A stretch of 64,000 nucleotides of DNA from Paranoxybacillus sp035645275 (GCA_035645275.1 DASQMX010000005.1:62001-126000); one strand, 5' to 3'; counted from the first letter of the stretch, positions 16,951 to 26,004 are shown. Made by a program: numbers and translations. The notes: generated from the letters alone by a model not told the origin.

Positions 16951-18996
16951 ATGCACTCATTTGTAAGCCAACCAACAGGTGTATTTCCATCCGTTTGTTC
17001 TCTCGATTGCCCCGATCAATGTGGGTTACTGGTACATAAACAAGATGGAAAAATTGTGAAGGTACTGGGAGATCCGAATCATCCTGTGACAAAAGGAAAT
17101 ATATGCAATAAAGTACGGAATATAACTGAACGAATTTACGATCCAAAGCGCTTGAAATATCCAATGAAACGTACGGGAGCTAAAGGAGAAGGGAAATTTG
17201 AGCGGATAAGCTGGGACGAAGCGATTGAGACAATTACTGCTAAATGGAAAGAGCTGATCCAAACAGAGGGCCCTGAAAGCATTCTTCCATATAGCTTTTA
17301 TGGTAACATGGGAAGACTCAGCGCCGAAGGAATGGACCGGCGGTTTTTTCATCGGTTGGGTGCCTCCCTGCTCGATCGGTCAATTTGTTCAGCAGCTGGC
17401 CAGCAAGGGTATAAATATACAATGGGAGGCAGTTTTGGAATTGACCCTGAAGATACGATACATTCAAAATTAATCATCTTCTGGGGAATTAATGCTGTAA
17501 GCACAAACATGCATCAGATTGTACTAGCCCAAAAAGCCCGAAAAAATGAAGCAAAGGTCATTGTCATTGATGTACATAAAAATCAAACCGGCCAATTCGC
17601 TGATTGGTTCATTCCAATATTGCCGGGTACCGATGCTGCTCTCGCTCTGGGCATGATGCATATTTTATTTGCCGAAAACATGGTAGACACCGATTTCTTG
17701 CAGCAATATACAATCGGACATGAAGAGTTGCGTGAGCATGTTGTCCAGTACGACCCCATCACTGTTTCCAGAATTACAGGTGTTCCAGTCGAAGATATTT
17801 ATAAACTGTCCAGGATGTATGGTCAAATCACACCTTCCTTTATTCGAATCGGCAATGGTCTTCAACATCATGACAATGGTGGCATGTGTATTCGTACAAT
17901 TGCTTGTCTTCCTGCCCTAACCGGACAATGGCTTGTAAAAGGCGGAGGCGCCATCAAGTCAAATAGTGGTTATTTGGCCCTTAATACAGAGAACTTGCAA
18001 CGCCCGGATTTATTGCAAAATAAACATACACGCATCATAAACATGAACCTGCTTGGCCAGGCATTACTGGAGTTAGACCCTCCAATAAAATCATTATTTG
18101 TGTATGGGACAAACCCTGCGGTTGTTGCACCGGAAGCCAATAAAGTAAGAAAAGGATTGGCAAGGGAAGATCTCTTTGTTGTCGTGCATGACTTATTTTT
18201 GACAGAAACAGCAAAATACGCAGATATTGTCCTGCCTGCAACATCTTCATTCGAAAATACGGATTTTTATACATCCTATTGGCACCATTATATTCAAATT
18301 CAGCAGCCAATTATTGAACGATATGGAGAGTCCAAATCAAATGTCGAAGTGTTCCAATTGCTTGCGAAAAAAATGGGATTCGAGGATCAGTGTTTATATG
18401 AGACAGAAGCAGAAATGATTTCACAAGCCCTAGATAACAAGAACAATCCTTACCTTGAAGGAATTGATTATGAAAAATTAGTTAAAAAACAGTATATAAA
18501 AGCAAATGTAAAACCATTGTTACCTGGAAAACTGCTAACACCTAGCGGAAAAATTGAGCTTTATTCAAGGAAGATGGAACAAGATGGCTATCCTCCTTTG
18601 CCAACCTATACACCACTTGTTAACGATGGAGACTTTCCATTTTTGTTTGTGCCCGGTCCTAACCATAATTTCTTAAACACAACCTTTTCAAATAATGAAA
18701 AACATGTCTCTCTTGAAAAAGAGCCTCGCTTGCATATGAATATAAAAGATGCTTTATCGAAAGGCATTGAAGATGGAGATCAAGTGCGAGTGTGGAACAA
18801 TCGAGGAGAATGTGTATTGAAAGTTTCTGTGGGAGAAAACGTACTTCCAGGTGTCGTTGTCACTCAAGGGCTCTGGGCCGATTCCCCAGGTACGAAACAG
18901 CTGGTAAACTCACTTACCCCCGACCGAGTTGCCGATATGGGCAATGGAGCTACTTTCTTTTCGGGGAGGGTGAATGTGGAGAAAGTTTTGGATTGA
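16951..18996 (+). CDS. Molybdopterin-dependent oxidoreductase (YyaE-like, DMSO reductase family)
   Basis: A 681-aa protein. The N-terminal iron-sulfur motif has Cys spaced C-x3-C-x3-C-x27-C (VCSLDCPDQC to GNICNKVR), as in formate dehydrogenase-like enzymes. The body holds the bis-MGD binding fold (RISWDEAIETI, FIRIGNGLQHHDNGG, LFVYGTNPAVVAPEANK), and the C-terminal molydopterin-dinucleotide domain contains ALSKGIEDGDQVRVWNNRGE. There is no twin-arginine signal, so it is cytoplasmic. Its closest familiar relative is B. subtilis YyaE, whose substrate is unknown. AAAGGAG precedes the ATG. It stands alone between acoR and a terminator, with no electron-transfer partner next to it. Confidence 0.85.
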   Translation: MHSFVSQPTGVFPSVCSLDCPDQCGLLVHKQDGKIVKVLGDPNHPVTKGNICNKVRNITERIYDPKRLKYPMKRTGAKGEGKFERISWDEAIETITAKWKELIQTEGPESILPYSFYGNMGRLSAEGMDRRFFHRLGASLLDRSICSAAGQQGYKYTMGGSFGIDPEDTIHSKLIIFWGINAVSTNMHQIVLAQKARKNEAKVIVIDVHKNQTGQFADWFIPILPGTDAALALGMMHILFAENMVDTDFLQQYTIGHEELREHVVQYDPITVSRITGVPVEDIYKLSRMYGQITPSFIRIGNGLQHHDNGGMCIRTIACLPALTGQWLVKGGGAIKSNSGYLALNTENLQRPDLLQNKHTRIINMNLLGQALLELDPPIKSLFVYGTNPAVVAPEANKVRKGLAREDLFVVVHDLFLTETAKYADIVLPATSSFENTDFYTSYWHHYIQIQQPIIERYGESKSNVEVFQLLAKKMGFEDQCLYETEAEMISQALDNKNNPYLEGIDYEKLVKKQYIKANVKPLLPGKLLTPSGKIELYSRKMEQDGYPPLPTYTPLVNDGDFPFLFVPGPNHNFLNTTFSNNEKHVSLEKEPRLHMNIKDALSKGIEDGDQVRVWNNRGECVLKVSVGENVLPGVVVTQGLWADSPGTKQLVNSLTPDRVADMGNGATFFSGRVNVEKVLD

Positions 18997-19043
18997 AGAA
19001 AAAGGAAAATAAAAGAGTGAAGGGATTTGAACATATTCCTGTC

Positions 19044-19145
19044 AAAAACGTGAAAACCTCTTCAGCGCAACCTGAAGAGGTTTTTTCATAAAATTCGCTC
19101 AATCATGTTTCTCTTTTTCCTGCCAAGTAAAGGCTACTCCAGAAG
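19044..19145 (-). repeat. Duplicated gene tail plus terminator (copy 1)
   Basis: The terminator and about 25 bp beyond it (to AAATTCGCTCAATC) are nearly identical to 57884-57960. On the minus strand both copies end in a short open frame before the hairpin: here EKEKHD-stop, there EEEKSD-stop. This suggests relics of two paralogous genes that shared a terminator. The remaining gap to 19332 shows no recognisable feature. Confidence 0.45.
19053..19087 (+). terminator. Terminator after the molybdopterin oxidoreductase
   Basis: AAAACCTCTTCAG and CTGAAGAGGTTTT form a perfect 13-bp stem with a 6-nt loop followed by TTTT on the plus strand. The same hairpin recurs at 57895-57927. Confidence 0.85.
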
Positions 19146-19332
19146 ACCTTGCCAATGAAAAAAGAATGAGTGACACCAAAGGCCGACAGCGCGCACTGAA
19201 AATATAACAACTTATCCAACAATCAAAATCCAAGGACAACATCGCCTCAGATTTTTTTCAGCACCATTCAAGCGGTGACACTTGGCCTCATAACCAACAA
19301 AATCGCATTGTTTTCGAGTGATGACAGACACT

Positions 19333-20970
19333 TCACCCAAACAACAGCGAAAGCAGAAAAGCAGATGTAAACGATGTGATCATTTGCTTTCCTGATAATG
19401 CCAGCGCTTCCTTAACCCCTAATTCCTTCGCAATCGTCCAAAAGGTAACCGCGCATGCACTGAAAGTAGAAGCGAGATAAACGACAAGAAATAGTTGAAA
19501 TGTCGACATCGACGTCAACAACGCCATATTTTCCTCATTAAATAGTAAAATGCCATCTTTGCGAATCATTGAAAAAACAAGACCAACAGCGGCTTCAGCC
19601 GGCAAATTCAACCATTGAACAAGCGGTGCAAACAACCAAACCACTTTTTCAATCCATCCTAACACATCCATCAATCCAGCCACTAGACAAATAATTAAAA
19701 AGATTGGCATTGCTTGTGTTAAAAATTGCGAGACAGTTGAACGAATTCGGTATGAAACTCCTGACCACGTCGGCATCTGAATAAATGTCCGACGCGGACG
19801 AATCAAGGTTGTATGCGTCAATGCCTGCCGATTCCATATCCTCGTATGAAGTGCACCGACGATAAAGAGAGTGAATAAGTACGGCAAAAATAAGTGCGGC
19901 TTTTGCGCACTATGAAAAATCGAAATCGTTGCGCCGATTTGATAACTGCATGCCGAACCAAATGAAATGAGAGAAACACACGCTTTTCGGGTACAAGCGC
20001 TACACAATCTGCTCTGCTGGACGGCCACAACATTACACCCAAATCCGGTTAATACCGGAATGAGATCTTGACCATTTAAACCGACTTTTCGTAAATACGG
20101 ATCAAGCGCATCCGTTATCCGATCTTTGATCCCTGTTTCATCGGTAACAGCCATCATGATGCACAACAAAAAGACAACGGGAAACGCCCATAAAAATGAA
20201 TATGCCCCCAACGTGAGCAAGCCGTAATCTCCAACAAGTAACGCTTCCATCAGTTTTCCTTTTCCTTCAAAAGCGTGAACAACACCAGCTAGTACCTCTT
20301 CTAAATACGGTTGCCCCCACTCTGCTACTTTATAGGCAACATAAACCGGGAAGAGAAACATCAGCAAAATCGCTACTACGGAAGCGAGCGGACCAATGAT
20401 CGGACGCTCAAATAAAAGCGAAGCAGGCTCTTGCTTGGGCAAATTGAGCGCTTGTAACACCTTGATGTCATCTTCTGTCCATTTTCTTCCTTGTTCAAAT
20501 GGAGGGAGCGTATAATCTGTTTCCTTTCTCCCTTTAGTTAAAAAAAGCGGAAAATTGTATCGCTTTTGGAGATTTTCTAACACTGCTTTCGCTCTTTCGT
20601 TCATTTTATCGACAAACGTAACGGCAATGGAGACGTTCGCTTGGGAAACAGAAACAATCGACAGAAGTTCTTGCAGCTCCTCGTGAAAATGCGTCCCGCG
20701 CACAACGAGCATGACATGATTTGCTTTTGCCACTTCTTTTTCCAGTTGTCGTTTACCAAGTTCATCTCCTCTGCGCAACCCCGGTGTATCGACAACATCC
20801 CATCCATTCAAGCGACGAATCGGATGGGAGCGAATCGTATACGTCGTTCCTTTCACATTTGTTTCTTCACCGATGCCAAACTGCGTCCACCTTGAAAATA
20901 ACGTTGTCTTTCCAACCGATTCAAATCCGATGAGCAAAAGCCGTTTTCGTTTCGTTTGTTCGGCTAACAC
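19333..20970 (-). CDS. FeoB-like GTPase/nucleoside-recognition membrane transporter
   Basis: A 545-aa protein with a FeoB-like plan. The N-terminal G domain (about 1-165) shows G1 GFESVGKT, G2 region KGTTYT and G3 DTPG; the G4 motif is unclear (TFVDK). A polytopic core follows with two Gate-like repeats, the first containing LTGFGCNVVAV. It is shorter than typical FeoB (about 660 aa) and carries an unusual Cys cluster, RLCSACTRKACVSLISFGSA then C. Its GTG start overlaps the end of the flavoprotein gene by 7 nt, with the ribosome binding site inside that gene, so the two are coupled. A Zur/Fur-type box lies before the operon. Metal import is likely; the ion may be Zn2+ or Fe2+. Confidence 0.75.
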   Translation of the reverse strand: MLAEQTKRKRLLLIGFESVGKTTLFSRWTQFGIGEETNVKGTTYTIRSHPIRRLNGWDVVDTPGLRRGDELGKRQLEKEVAKANHVMLVVRGTHFHEELQELLSIVSVSQANVSIAVTFVDKMNERAKAVLENLQKRYNFPLFLTKGRKETDYTLPPFEQGRKWTEDDIKVLQALNLPKQEPASLLFERPIIGPLASVVAILLMFLFPVYVAYKVAEWGQPYLEEVLAGVVHAFEGKGKLMEALLVGDYGLLTLGAYSFLWAFPVVFLLCIMMAVTDETGIKDRITDALDPYLRKVGLNGQDLIPVLTGFGCNVVAVQQSRLCSACTRKACVSLISFGSACSYQIGATISIFHSAQKPHLFLPYLFTLFIVGALHTRIWNRQALTHTTLIRPRRTFIQMPTWSGVSYRIRSTVSQFLTQAMPIFLIICLVAGLMDVLGWIEKVVWLFAPLVQWLNLPAEAAVGLVFSMIRKDGILLFNEENMALLTSMSTFQLFLVVYLASTFSACAVTFWTIAKELGVKEALALSGKQMITSFTSAFLLSLLFG

Positions 20971-22076
20971 TCACACTTCACCTCACAACACGATAAGTCC
21001 GTTAAATACATTTGATTGTTGGCATAGTGAGTAAATACGGCTTCATCGTGAGGAAGTCCGAAACGATCAACCAATTGTTTTGCGACTACAGCAAAACGTT
21101 GTCGAAACTTATAAATAAAGCAGAAAATCGCCTGATCATGAGCGACGCTCGGCCCAATTAAAAATAAATTCGGCGTAATGGTCGATTCATCATGAACCGT
21201 CAGCTTCGGTTTTCCGTTTTCGCCCCATTCAAACAATGAGCGAATTTGTTCCGCTCCTGAGCGAAATCCTGTTGCTAAAATCGGTTTCGTCTGAGTCATT
21301 ATTTGCTCGCCATTCGAGAGGAATAACGTATAGCCGTTTTTCTCTTTCTCAATCTTCTCTACCTTTGTCTTTTCAATAATGGTTAACCGCTTTGTTCGTT
21401 CAGCTGTTCGCAGACGCTCCCACGTATACGGCGCTAGCGACAAACTCGGATCCGCTTCTTTTTTTCCATTTAGCTCCTTAGCCGAAATCACTGTCACTTC
21501 ATTTCCATAAGCAACTAAATTCACCGCCGCATCAATTCCACTTTCATAACCGCCAATAACTACATAGTGTCCTTTTTCAAACTTGCTCCAACTGTCGACA
21601 TATCGGTTATGTAACGCATGTTCAGCTCCCGGAAACGGGCGTGCATTCGGAAATTGGAATTCCCCTGTCGCCCAAATGACGGCATCTGCTTCGTAATCTC
21701 CATCATTCGTCTTTAAGAGGAAACGATCGTTCCTTTTCACCACCTTGGTCACGTTCACTTCCTCGTAAACCGGCAAATCGTAATGTTCAGCCAATAAGTC
21801 AAGATATAGCGCATAATCCTCCCCGCTTAGCCGCTCTTTTCGCAGTGTATACGCAGGCGACGTTGTCGGCGAAATAGCGTTTAAATCTAATGCACCAAAT
21901 CCTTGGCCAGTGAACGATGGCGTAATAAAGCGCATCTCCTTCGGCCATTGCATAAACGACGAACCAATACGGTCACGCTCTAAAATCCCGAAATTCTCAA
22001 TCCCTAACTGCTTTAATAAAATCCCCATTCCAATCCCAGCAGGCCCCGATCCAACGATTAGAAAAAAAGGGTTCAT
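20964..22076 (-). CDS. NAD(P)/FAD-dependent oxidoreductase (CzcO/flavin monooxygenase-like)
   Basis: A 370-aa flavoprotein. The FAD Rossmann motif is FLIVGSGPAGIGMGILLKQ. The second, NAD(P)-binding motif is VVIGGYESGIDAAVNLVAYG, and ATGF near residue 285 belongs to the flavin-monooxygenase-like group. The C-terminus ends in a cysteine cluster, DLSCCEVKCEC, that could bind metal. It is the first gene of a two-gene operon with the FeoB-like protein, downstream of an extended -10 promoter and a metalloregulator-type palindrome. A role in redox handling or delivery of the transported metal is inferred; the family is broad and its substrate unknown. Confidence 0.75.
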   Translation of the reverse strand: MNPFFLIVGSGPAGIGMGILLKQLGIENFGILERDRIGSSFMQWPKEMRFITPSFTGQGFGALDLNAISPTTSPAYTLRKERLSGEDYALYLDLLAEHYDLPVYEEVNVTKVVKRNDRFLLKTNDGDYEADAVIWATGEFQFPNARPFPGAEHALHNRYVDSWSKFEKGHYVVIGGYESGIDAAVNLVAYGNEVTVISAKELNGKKEADPSLSLAPYTWERLRTAERTKRLTIIEKTKVEKIEKEKNGYTLFLSNGEQIMTQTKPILATGFRSGAEQIRSLFEWGENGKPKLTVHDESTITPNLFLIGPSVAHDQAIFCFIYKFRQRFAVVAKQLVDRFGLPHDEAVFTHYANNQMYLTDLSCCEVKCEC

Positions 22077-22096
22077 TTCTTTCTCGCTCCTTTTTG

Positions 22097-22151
22097 ATAA
22101 TAGTAATCATTACGTTTTATAAACTATACCATAAGAAAAGGAATTTGTGAA
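22097..22151 (-). promoter_or_regulatory. Sigma-A promoter with Zur/Fur-type operator
   Basis: On the minus strand TTCACA (-35, 22146-22151) and TATAGT with an upstream TG (extended -10, 22123-22128) are spaced by 17 bp. Covering the predicted start point is GTAATCATTAC (22103-22113), a perfect 5-1-5 palindrome that matches the core of the Bacillus Zur box. An overlapping 7-1-7 match to the Fur box (TGATAAT then GTAATCA, 12 of 14) is also present. The location implies repression when the metal is plentiful; which regulator acts cannot be settled by eye. Confidence 0.65.
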
Positions 22152-22234
22152 TAAAGAAATTTTTTTCACAGCTTTGAAAATAAAAATGCTATTAGTTTCA
22201 TTTTTTCTAAAAGCGTTCACGATTATAAAACGAG

Positions 22235-22430
22235 ATGTATTTGCAATAGGTTGTAGAAGCTCTTCCTCTGCTTTACATCCAAAGACATACTTCTTCCATA
22301 TCGTTGACTCCTTTTACTAACAACCACTATATTCCACAAGATCATTCATGGATATGCTTGGTAGCTTTTTTGAATGAAATAACTCTTGTGCTTTATCCAG
22401 CATGAATTTTTAACATGCTCTATCGTCTTT
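22235..22430 (-). pseudogene. TetR-family regulator remnant
   Basis: The minus strand contains MLDKAQELFHSKKLPSISMN followed by DLVEYSG (from 22403), a clear TetR N-terminal helix-turn-helix. It then breaks at TAG/TAA codons where SxGTxYxYF is expected, and continues in decayed form with CKAEEELLQ. The upstream part is shifted in frame. It is a short dead relic between the metal operon and metT. Confidence 0.55.
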
Positions 22431-22480
22431 CTCTATAAAAACGACCGTTCAGTTTAACATTCGAGGCCAGAGCCCCAATA

Positions 22481-22510
22481 AAAAAAGGTCTCAATTGTTG
22501 AGACCTTTTC
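22481..22510 (-). terminator. metT terminator
   Basis: AAAAGGTCTCAA and TTGAGACCTTTT form a perfect 12-bp stem with a short loop, ending in TTTTTTTATT on the minus strand, just after the stop of the NhaC-family gene. Confidence 0.88.
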
Positions 22511-22511
22511 T

Positions 22512-23846
22512 TTACACCGCTTTATTCGCTTCAAAGTTCGTCTTCACTTCTTTTGGTGTTTTTAATTTTGGAAAATCAAATACAATCGCGATCATAGCAC
22601 AAACTCCAATTAAGATTGGATAGAACGAATACTGCAAAATACTTAATGGTGAAATGGAAGCAACACCGGCTGCCACAAGTATTTGTGCCCCATATGGGAT
22701 AAGCCCTTGAAAACAGCATGAGAAAATATCTAGTAAACTAGCAGATTTACGTGGATCAATGTCATATTGATCGGCAATATTTTTCGCAAGCGGACCCGCA
22801 ATTAAAATGGAAATTGTATTGTTTGCTGTTGAAAGATTAGTTAAGCTCACTAATCCTGCAATACCGAATTGTGCTCCTCTTTTCGACTTTACATTTCTTG
22901 TTACTAATTGAAGTAAATAATCAATTCCACCGTTATGTTTAATAACTTCAACCATACCAGAAATTAAGATCGCAAGTATCGACAACTCCTGCATTCCAGC
23001 GATCCCATCACCGATGGCTTTAATGAGACCCATCGCACTATAACTTCCATCTAGAAGGCCGATTATTCCTGCCAATAAAATACCGCCTGCTAATACGGCT
23101 AATACATTGACACCCATTAATGCTGATACTAATACACCAAGGTAAGGTAAAATTTTTACCCAATTAAAAGATTGATTTGTAATTTCTCCTTGCTCTCCAG
23201 CAGTGATAACCCCGAAAAGAACAGCTGTAATGATCGCTGCAGGTAAAACAATCAAAAAGTTCACCTTAAACTTATCTTTCATTTTCGTATTTTGTGTTCG
23301 TACAGCCGCAATCGTTGTATCAGAGATAAAGGATAAGTTATCTCCAAACATAGCGCCACCAATGACAGCTGCCATCGATAAGGCCAAAGAAATATCCGTT
23401 TGTTCACTAATTCCGACTCCAATCGGTGCTAACGCTACAATCGTTCCCATGGAAGTTCCCATTGAAATCGAAATAAAACATGCAATGACAAAAATACCGA
23501 CGATTAATAAATTTTGCGGAATAACGGAAAGTGCTAAGTTGACTGTTGATTCAACAGCCCCCATTCCTTTAGTTACTTCCGAAAATGCCCCTGCTAATAA
23601 GAAAATGATAACCATTAACATGACATTCGGATCTCCGGCCCCTTTTGTGAATACTTCAACCTTGTTCGTTAAAGACTCTTTTCGATTCATTATCAACGAA
23701 ATACTTGCCGCAATCAAAATCGCTACAATGACTGGAAACTTATAAAAATCTCCCGTAACCACTCCGGCACCAATGAACAACACTAAAAAGACGGCAAACG
23801 GGAATAACGCAAAGAGATTTCCTTTTTTCAATTCCACTCTTTCCAC
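22512..23846 (-). CDS. metT: NhaC-family transporter, SAM-riboswitch controlled; predicted methionine transporter
   Basis: A 444-aa polytopic membrane protein of the Na+/H+ antiporter NhaC superfamily: SISMGTSMGTIVALAPIGVG, GGAMFGDNLSFISDTTIAAV and SLTNLSTANNTISILIAGPLA. The leader contains a complete SAM-I riboswitch and terminator, so it is switched off when S-adenosylmethionine is abundant. Comparative genomics of the S-box regulon placed an NhaC-family gene, MetT, as a probable methionine transporter, and this gene fits that description. The symbol rests on that regulatory evidence, not on a tested substrate. It is monocistronic, with a terminator right after the stop. Confidence 0.8.
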   Translation of the reverse strand: MERVELKKGNLFALFPFAVFLVLFIGAGVVTGDFYKFPVIVAILIAASISLIMNRKESLTNKVEVFTKGAGDPNVMLMVIIFLLAGAFSEVTKGMGAVESTVNLALSVIPQNLLIVGIFVIACFISISMGTSMGTIVALAPIGVGISEQTDISLALSMAAVIGGAMFGDNLSFISDTTIAAVRTQNTKMKDKFKVNFLIVLPAAIITAVLFGVITAGEQGEITNQSFNWVKILPYLGVLVSALMGVNVLAVLAGGILLAGIIGLLDGSYSAMGLIKAIGDGIAGMQELSILAILISGMVEVIKHNGGIDYLLQLVTRNVKSKRGAQFGIAGLVSLTNLSTANNTISILIAGPLAKNIADQYDIDPRKSASLLDIFSCCFQGLIPYGAQILVAAGVASISPLSILQYSFYPILIGVCAMIAIVFDFPKLKTPKEVKTNFEANKAV

Positions 23847-23892
23847 CTCATTCTATATATTTATATTTTTCGAAGGGCCTTTTCACATAGAG

Positions 23893-24060
23893 AAAAAGCC
23901 TCTTCTTATCTGAGCATAAGAAGAGGCCTTATACGTATCTATATAAGAAACCCTTCTTATCTTTCAAGCATGATGCTTGCTGGATTTGGCACAGCACTCG
24001 AAACCGAGTCCGCTGCCGAGACTTCTTAGGGCCAGTCCCTCCGCCTCTCTCGATAAGAAG
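23893..24060 (-). promoter_or_regulatory. SAM-I (S-box) riboswitch and its terminator
   Basis: Read on the minus strand, the aptamer (24060 to 23953) shows CTTATCGAGAGAGGCGGAGG, then GACTGGCCC, CTCGGCAGCGG, GTGCCAA, TCCAGCAAGC and CTTGAAAGATAAG. This is the S-box consensus in order, with closed P1. The terminator follows: GCCTCTTCTTAT and ATAAGAAGAGGC with TTTTT (23893-23927). The 3' P1 strand (ATAAGAAG) can pair with the terminator's CTTCTTAT, giving the usual antiterminator switch. Confidence 0.95.
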
Positions 24061-24181
24061 ATGAACGATTGTATTCTATTGTAAAACAAATAAAAGATTA
24101 CAACATATTCATCTGTTACGCAATATAACTTAATAATGTCTAATTTTTAAAAATATTCGATAAATACCGCTTGATACCATT

Positions 24182-24280
24182 TTAGTAATGATACAAACAT
24201 TTCCCTAGCAACTTTGCTTTTGGATCTTCTTTTACTCCGTCTTTCATTACACCTACCATAGATTTGATCTTTGGTGTCAT
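24182..24280 (-). CDS. Possible 32-aa peptide upstream of the riboswitch
   Basis: ATG at 24280 opens a 32-codon frame beginning MTPKIKSMVGVMKDGVKEDP and ending in a normal stop. The composition looks protein-like, but no good ribosome binding site is seen, so it may be a relic of a longer gene. The rest of 24061-24502 shows only A/T-rich sequence and the upstream region of the nuclease gene. Confidence 0.25.
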   Translation of the reverse strand: MTPKIKSMVGVMKDGVKEDPKAKLLGKCLYHY

Positions 24281-24502
24281 CTTTTCTTAATAACTGCCAT
24301 ATTCATTGCTCTGCTGAAGAATCAATAAATTTACGTATAATATGAATCAATTTTCATCATTCCTCAAAAACTGTGTTTTTCTAGGGATTATCAAGTTTTT
24401 ATAATTACAAAAATTTACAATTTATAAACTAAAAATTTATAATACTCAAACAATATTGTGGTCTAATATAAAGTAGATTTTATGATTAAAGGAGGAATTG
24501 TA

Positions 24503-25576
24503 ATGAAGAAACAATTTTTTTCTCTAGCTTTACCCTTCGTTGTTACTCTTATTCCGTTTTGGGGGCTTTTCCCGCACACTTCATCTGCCGCTACTTACAC
24601 GGCTACTATTGATCGGGTAGTAGATGGCGACACGGTTTATCTCAAAGAAACCATCCAAGGGACGAACAAGGTAAGAATGCTTTCCATCGATACTCCTGAA
24701 ACTAACTATCAAGGACAAGCTCAAGAACCTTGGGGAACAGCGGCAAAGAACTATCTTAATCAACTCCTTCCATCCGGAACCCGTGTAACAATCGAGACAG
24801 ATGTAGAGGAAACAGATGCTTATGGCCGTTTACTCGCTCATATCTATAAAGGCTCATTAGATATCAATAAAGAAATGGTTCGTCAAGGACATGCCGTGAC
24901 TTACTACATCTGGCCAAATATGCTTCATTTCGAAGAATATCAGCAAGCTTATCTTGAAGCAAAACAGAACGGTCTGGGAATGTGGAATCCATCCAATCCT
25001 ATTCCGGAACTTCCTTTTGAGTTTCGTGACCGCATCTCAGGACAATCTCAAGATAAGTATGTAGGGGATTTCTTCACCCATAAGTATGTTCTACCGAACG
25101 ACTATACACAAATCCCGATTGAAAAGCGTGTGTTTTTCTTTACGGAATCGGATGCTCTTTCTGCCGGATATACAAAAGAAGGTTCTACAGTCTCTAGTGA
25201 TCTTGTGATTAATGAGGTGCTCCCTGCATCTGGAACGATCTATCCGAAAGAGTTTGTAGAAATCTATAACCCAACAGATTCTCCCGTTGATTTATCTGGT
25301 TATATTATTGATGATATTGTCAATGGTGGGTCTTCTCCTTATACCATTCCAAATGGAACGACCATCCCTGCAAAAGGATACTTTGTATGGGAAACTACTG
25401 CATATTACAATAATTCTGGAGACGATGTGACTTTAAAATCCCCAGATGGAACCGTTATTGATCAATATCACTACTCTTCTTCCGTTGCAGATAAGTCTTG
25501 GGTACGAATGCCAGACGGAGGAAGCTGGTCTGCTACGATGGATTCAACACCGACCAAAGGAACTTCTAACGACTAA
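24503..25576 (+). CDS. Secreted thermonuclease (SNase domain) with lamin-tail domain
   Basis: A 357-aa exported nuclease. The N-terminus is a signal peptide with cleavage near SSAA (about residue 30). The staphylococcal-nuclease domain (about 32-165) contains the catalytic set: Asp in DGDTVYL, Arg in VRMLSIDTPET with its neighbouring Glu, and Arg in DAYGRLLAHIY. The C-terminal part (about 235-345) is a lamin-tail domain (LVINEVLPASG, EFVEIYNPTDSPVDLSGYII, ADKSWVRMPDGG). It should degrade DNA/RNA outside the cell. The ATG at 24503 has AAAGGAGG 8 nt upstream; an earlier in-frame ATG at 24482 lies before that site and is rejected. Confidence 0.88.
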   Translation: MKKQFFSLALPFVVTLIPFWGLFPHTSSAATYTATIDRVVDGDTVYLKETIQGTNKVRMLSIDTPETNYQGQAQEPWGTAAKNYLNQLLPSGTRVTIETDVEETDAYGRLLAHIYKGSLDINKEMVRQGHAVTYYIWPNMLHFEEYQQAYLEAKQNGLGMWNPSNPIPELPFEFRDRISGQSQDKYVGDFFTHKYVLPNDYTQIPIEKRVFFFTESDALSAGYTKEGSTVSSDLVINEVLPASGTIYPKEFVEIYNPTDSPVDLSGYIIDDIVNGGSSPYTIPNGTTIPAKGYFVWETTAYYNNSGDDVTLKSPDGTVIDQYHYSSSVADKSWVRMPDGGSWSATMDSTPTKGTSND

Positions 25577-25609
25577 TTAGAAAATAAGCTTAACTTACAG
25601 CAACAGTAA

Positions 25610-25646
25610 GCGACCTTGATCATCCTAATTTGAATGACAAGGTCGC
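25610..25646 (+). terminator. Nuclease gene terminator
   Basis: GCGACCTTG and CAAGGTCGC form a perfect 9-bp stem with a 19-nt loop, 34 nt after the stop, followed by a C/T-rich run. Confidence 0.65.
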
Positions 25647-25910
25647 CTTCACTATTTCTTCATTTATTTATTTTTAACCCTCTTAATTAGCTTTATTTGT
25701 AGATGGATTTATTTTATTATTTTATCTTCCAACTGAATCTAGAACATCATAATAAAATTGGTTGAACAAATAAGTAAGGTACCATTTTTAGTTCAAATCG
25801 ACGATCAGACAACACCATTTTATTTCCTCTACACATTCTCCCCTTTTATTTAACTTCCTTATCCCTATGATTTCCAAGCTATCAATCTCTATGAGTTTGA
25901 CGACACGCTC

Positions 25911-25938
25911 TTGACAAACAGAAGGACATTATTATATT
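25911..25938 (+). promoter_or_regulatory. Sigma-A promoter candidate for the amino acid permease
   Basis: TTGACA (25911-25916) and TATATT (25933-25938) are spaced by 16 bp. It lies 224 nt before the permease start, leaving a long leader that holds the tandem 8-bp repeats and a possible leader peptide. The gap 25647-25910 shows nothing recognisable. Confidence 0.5.
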
Positions 25939-25964
25939 CTAAAAACATCTTTTATACTTAACTA

Positions 25965-26004
25965 CATAAAAGCATAAAAGCATAAAAGCGTAAAAGCGTT
26001 TAAG
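25965..26004 (+). repeat. Tandem 8-bp repeats in the permease leader
   Basis: Five consecutive 8-bp units: CATAAAAG three times, then CGTAAAAG and CGTTTAAG. They lie just downstream of the promoter candidate and may vary in number between strains. Confidence 0.6.
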
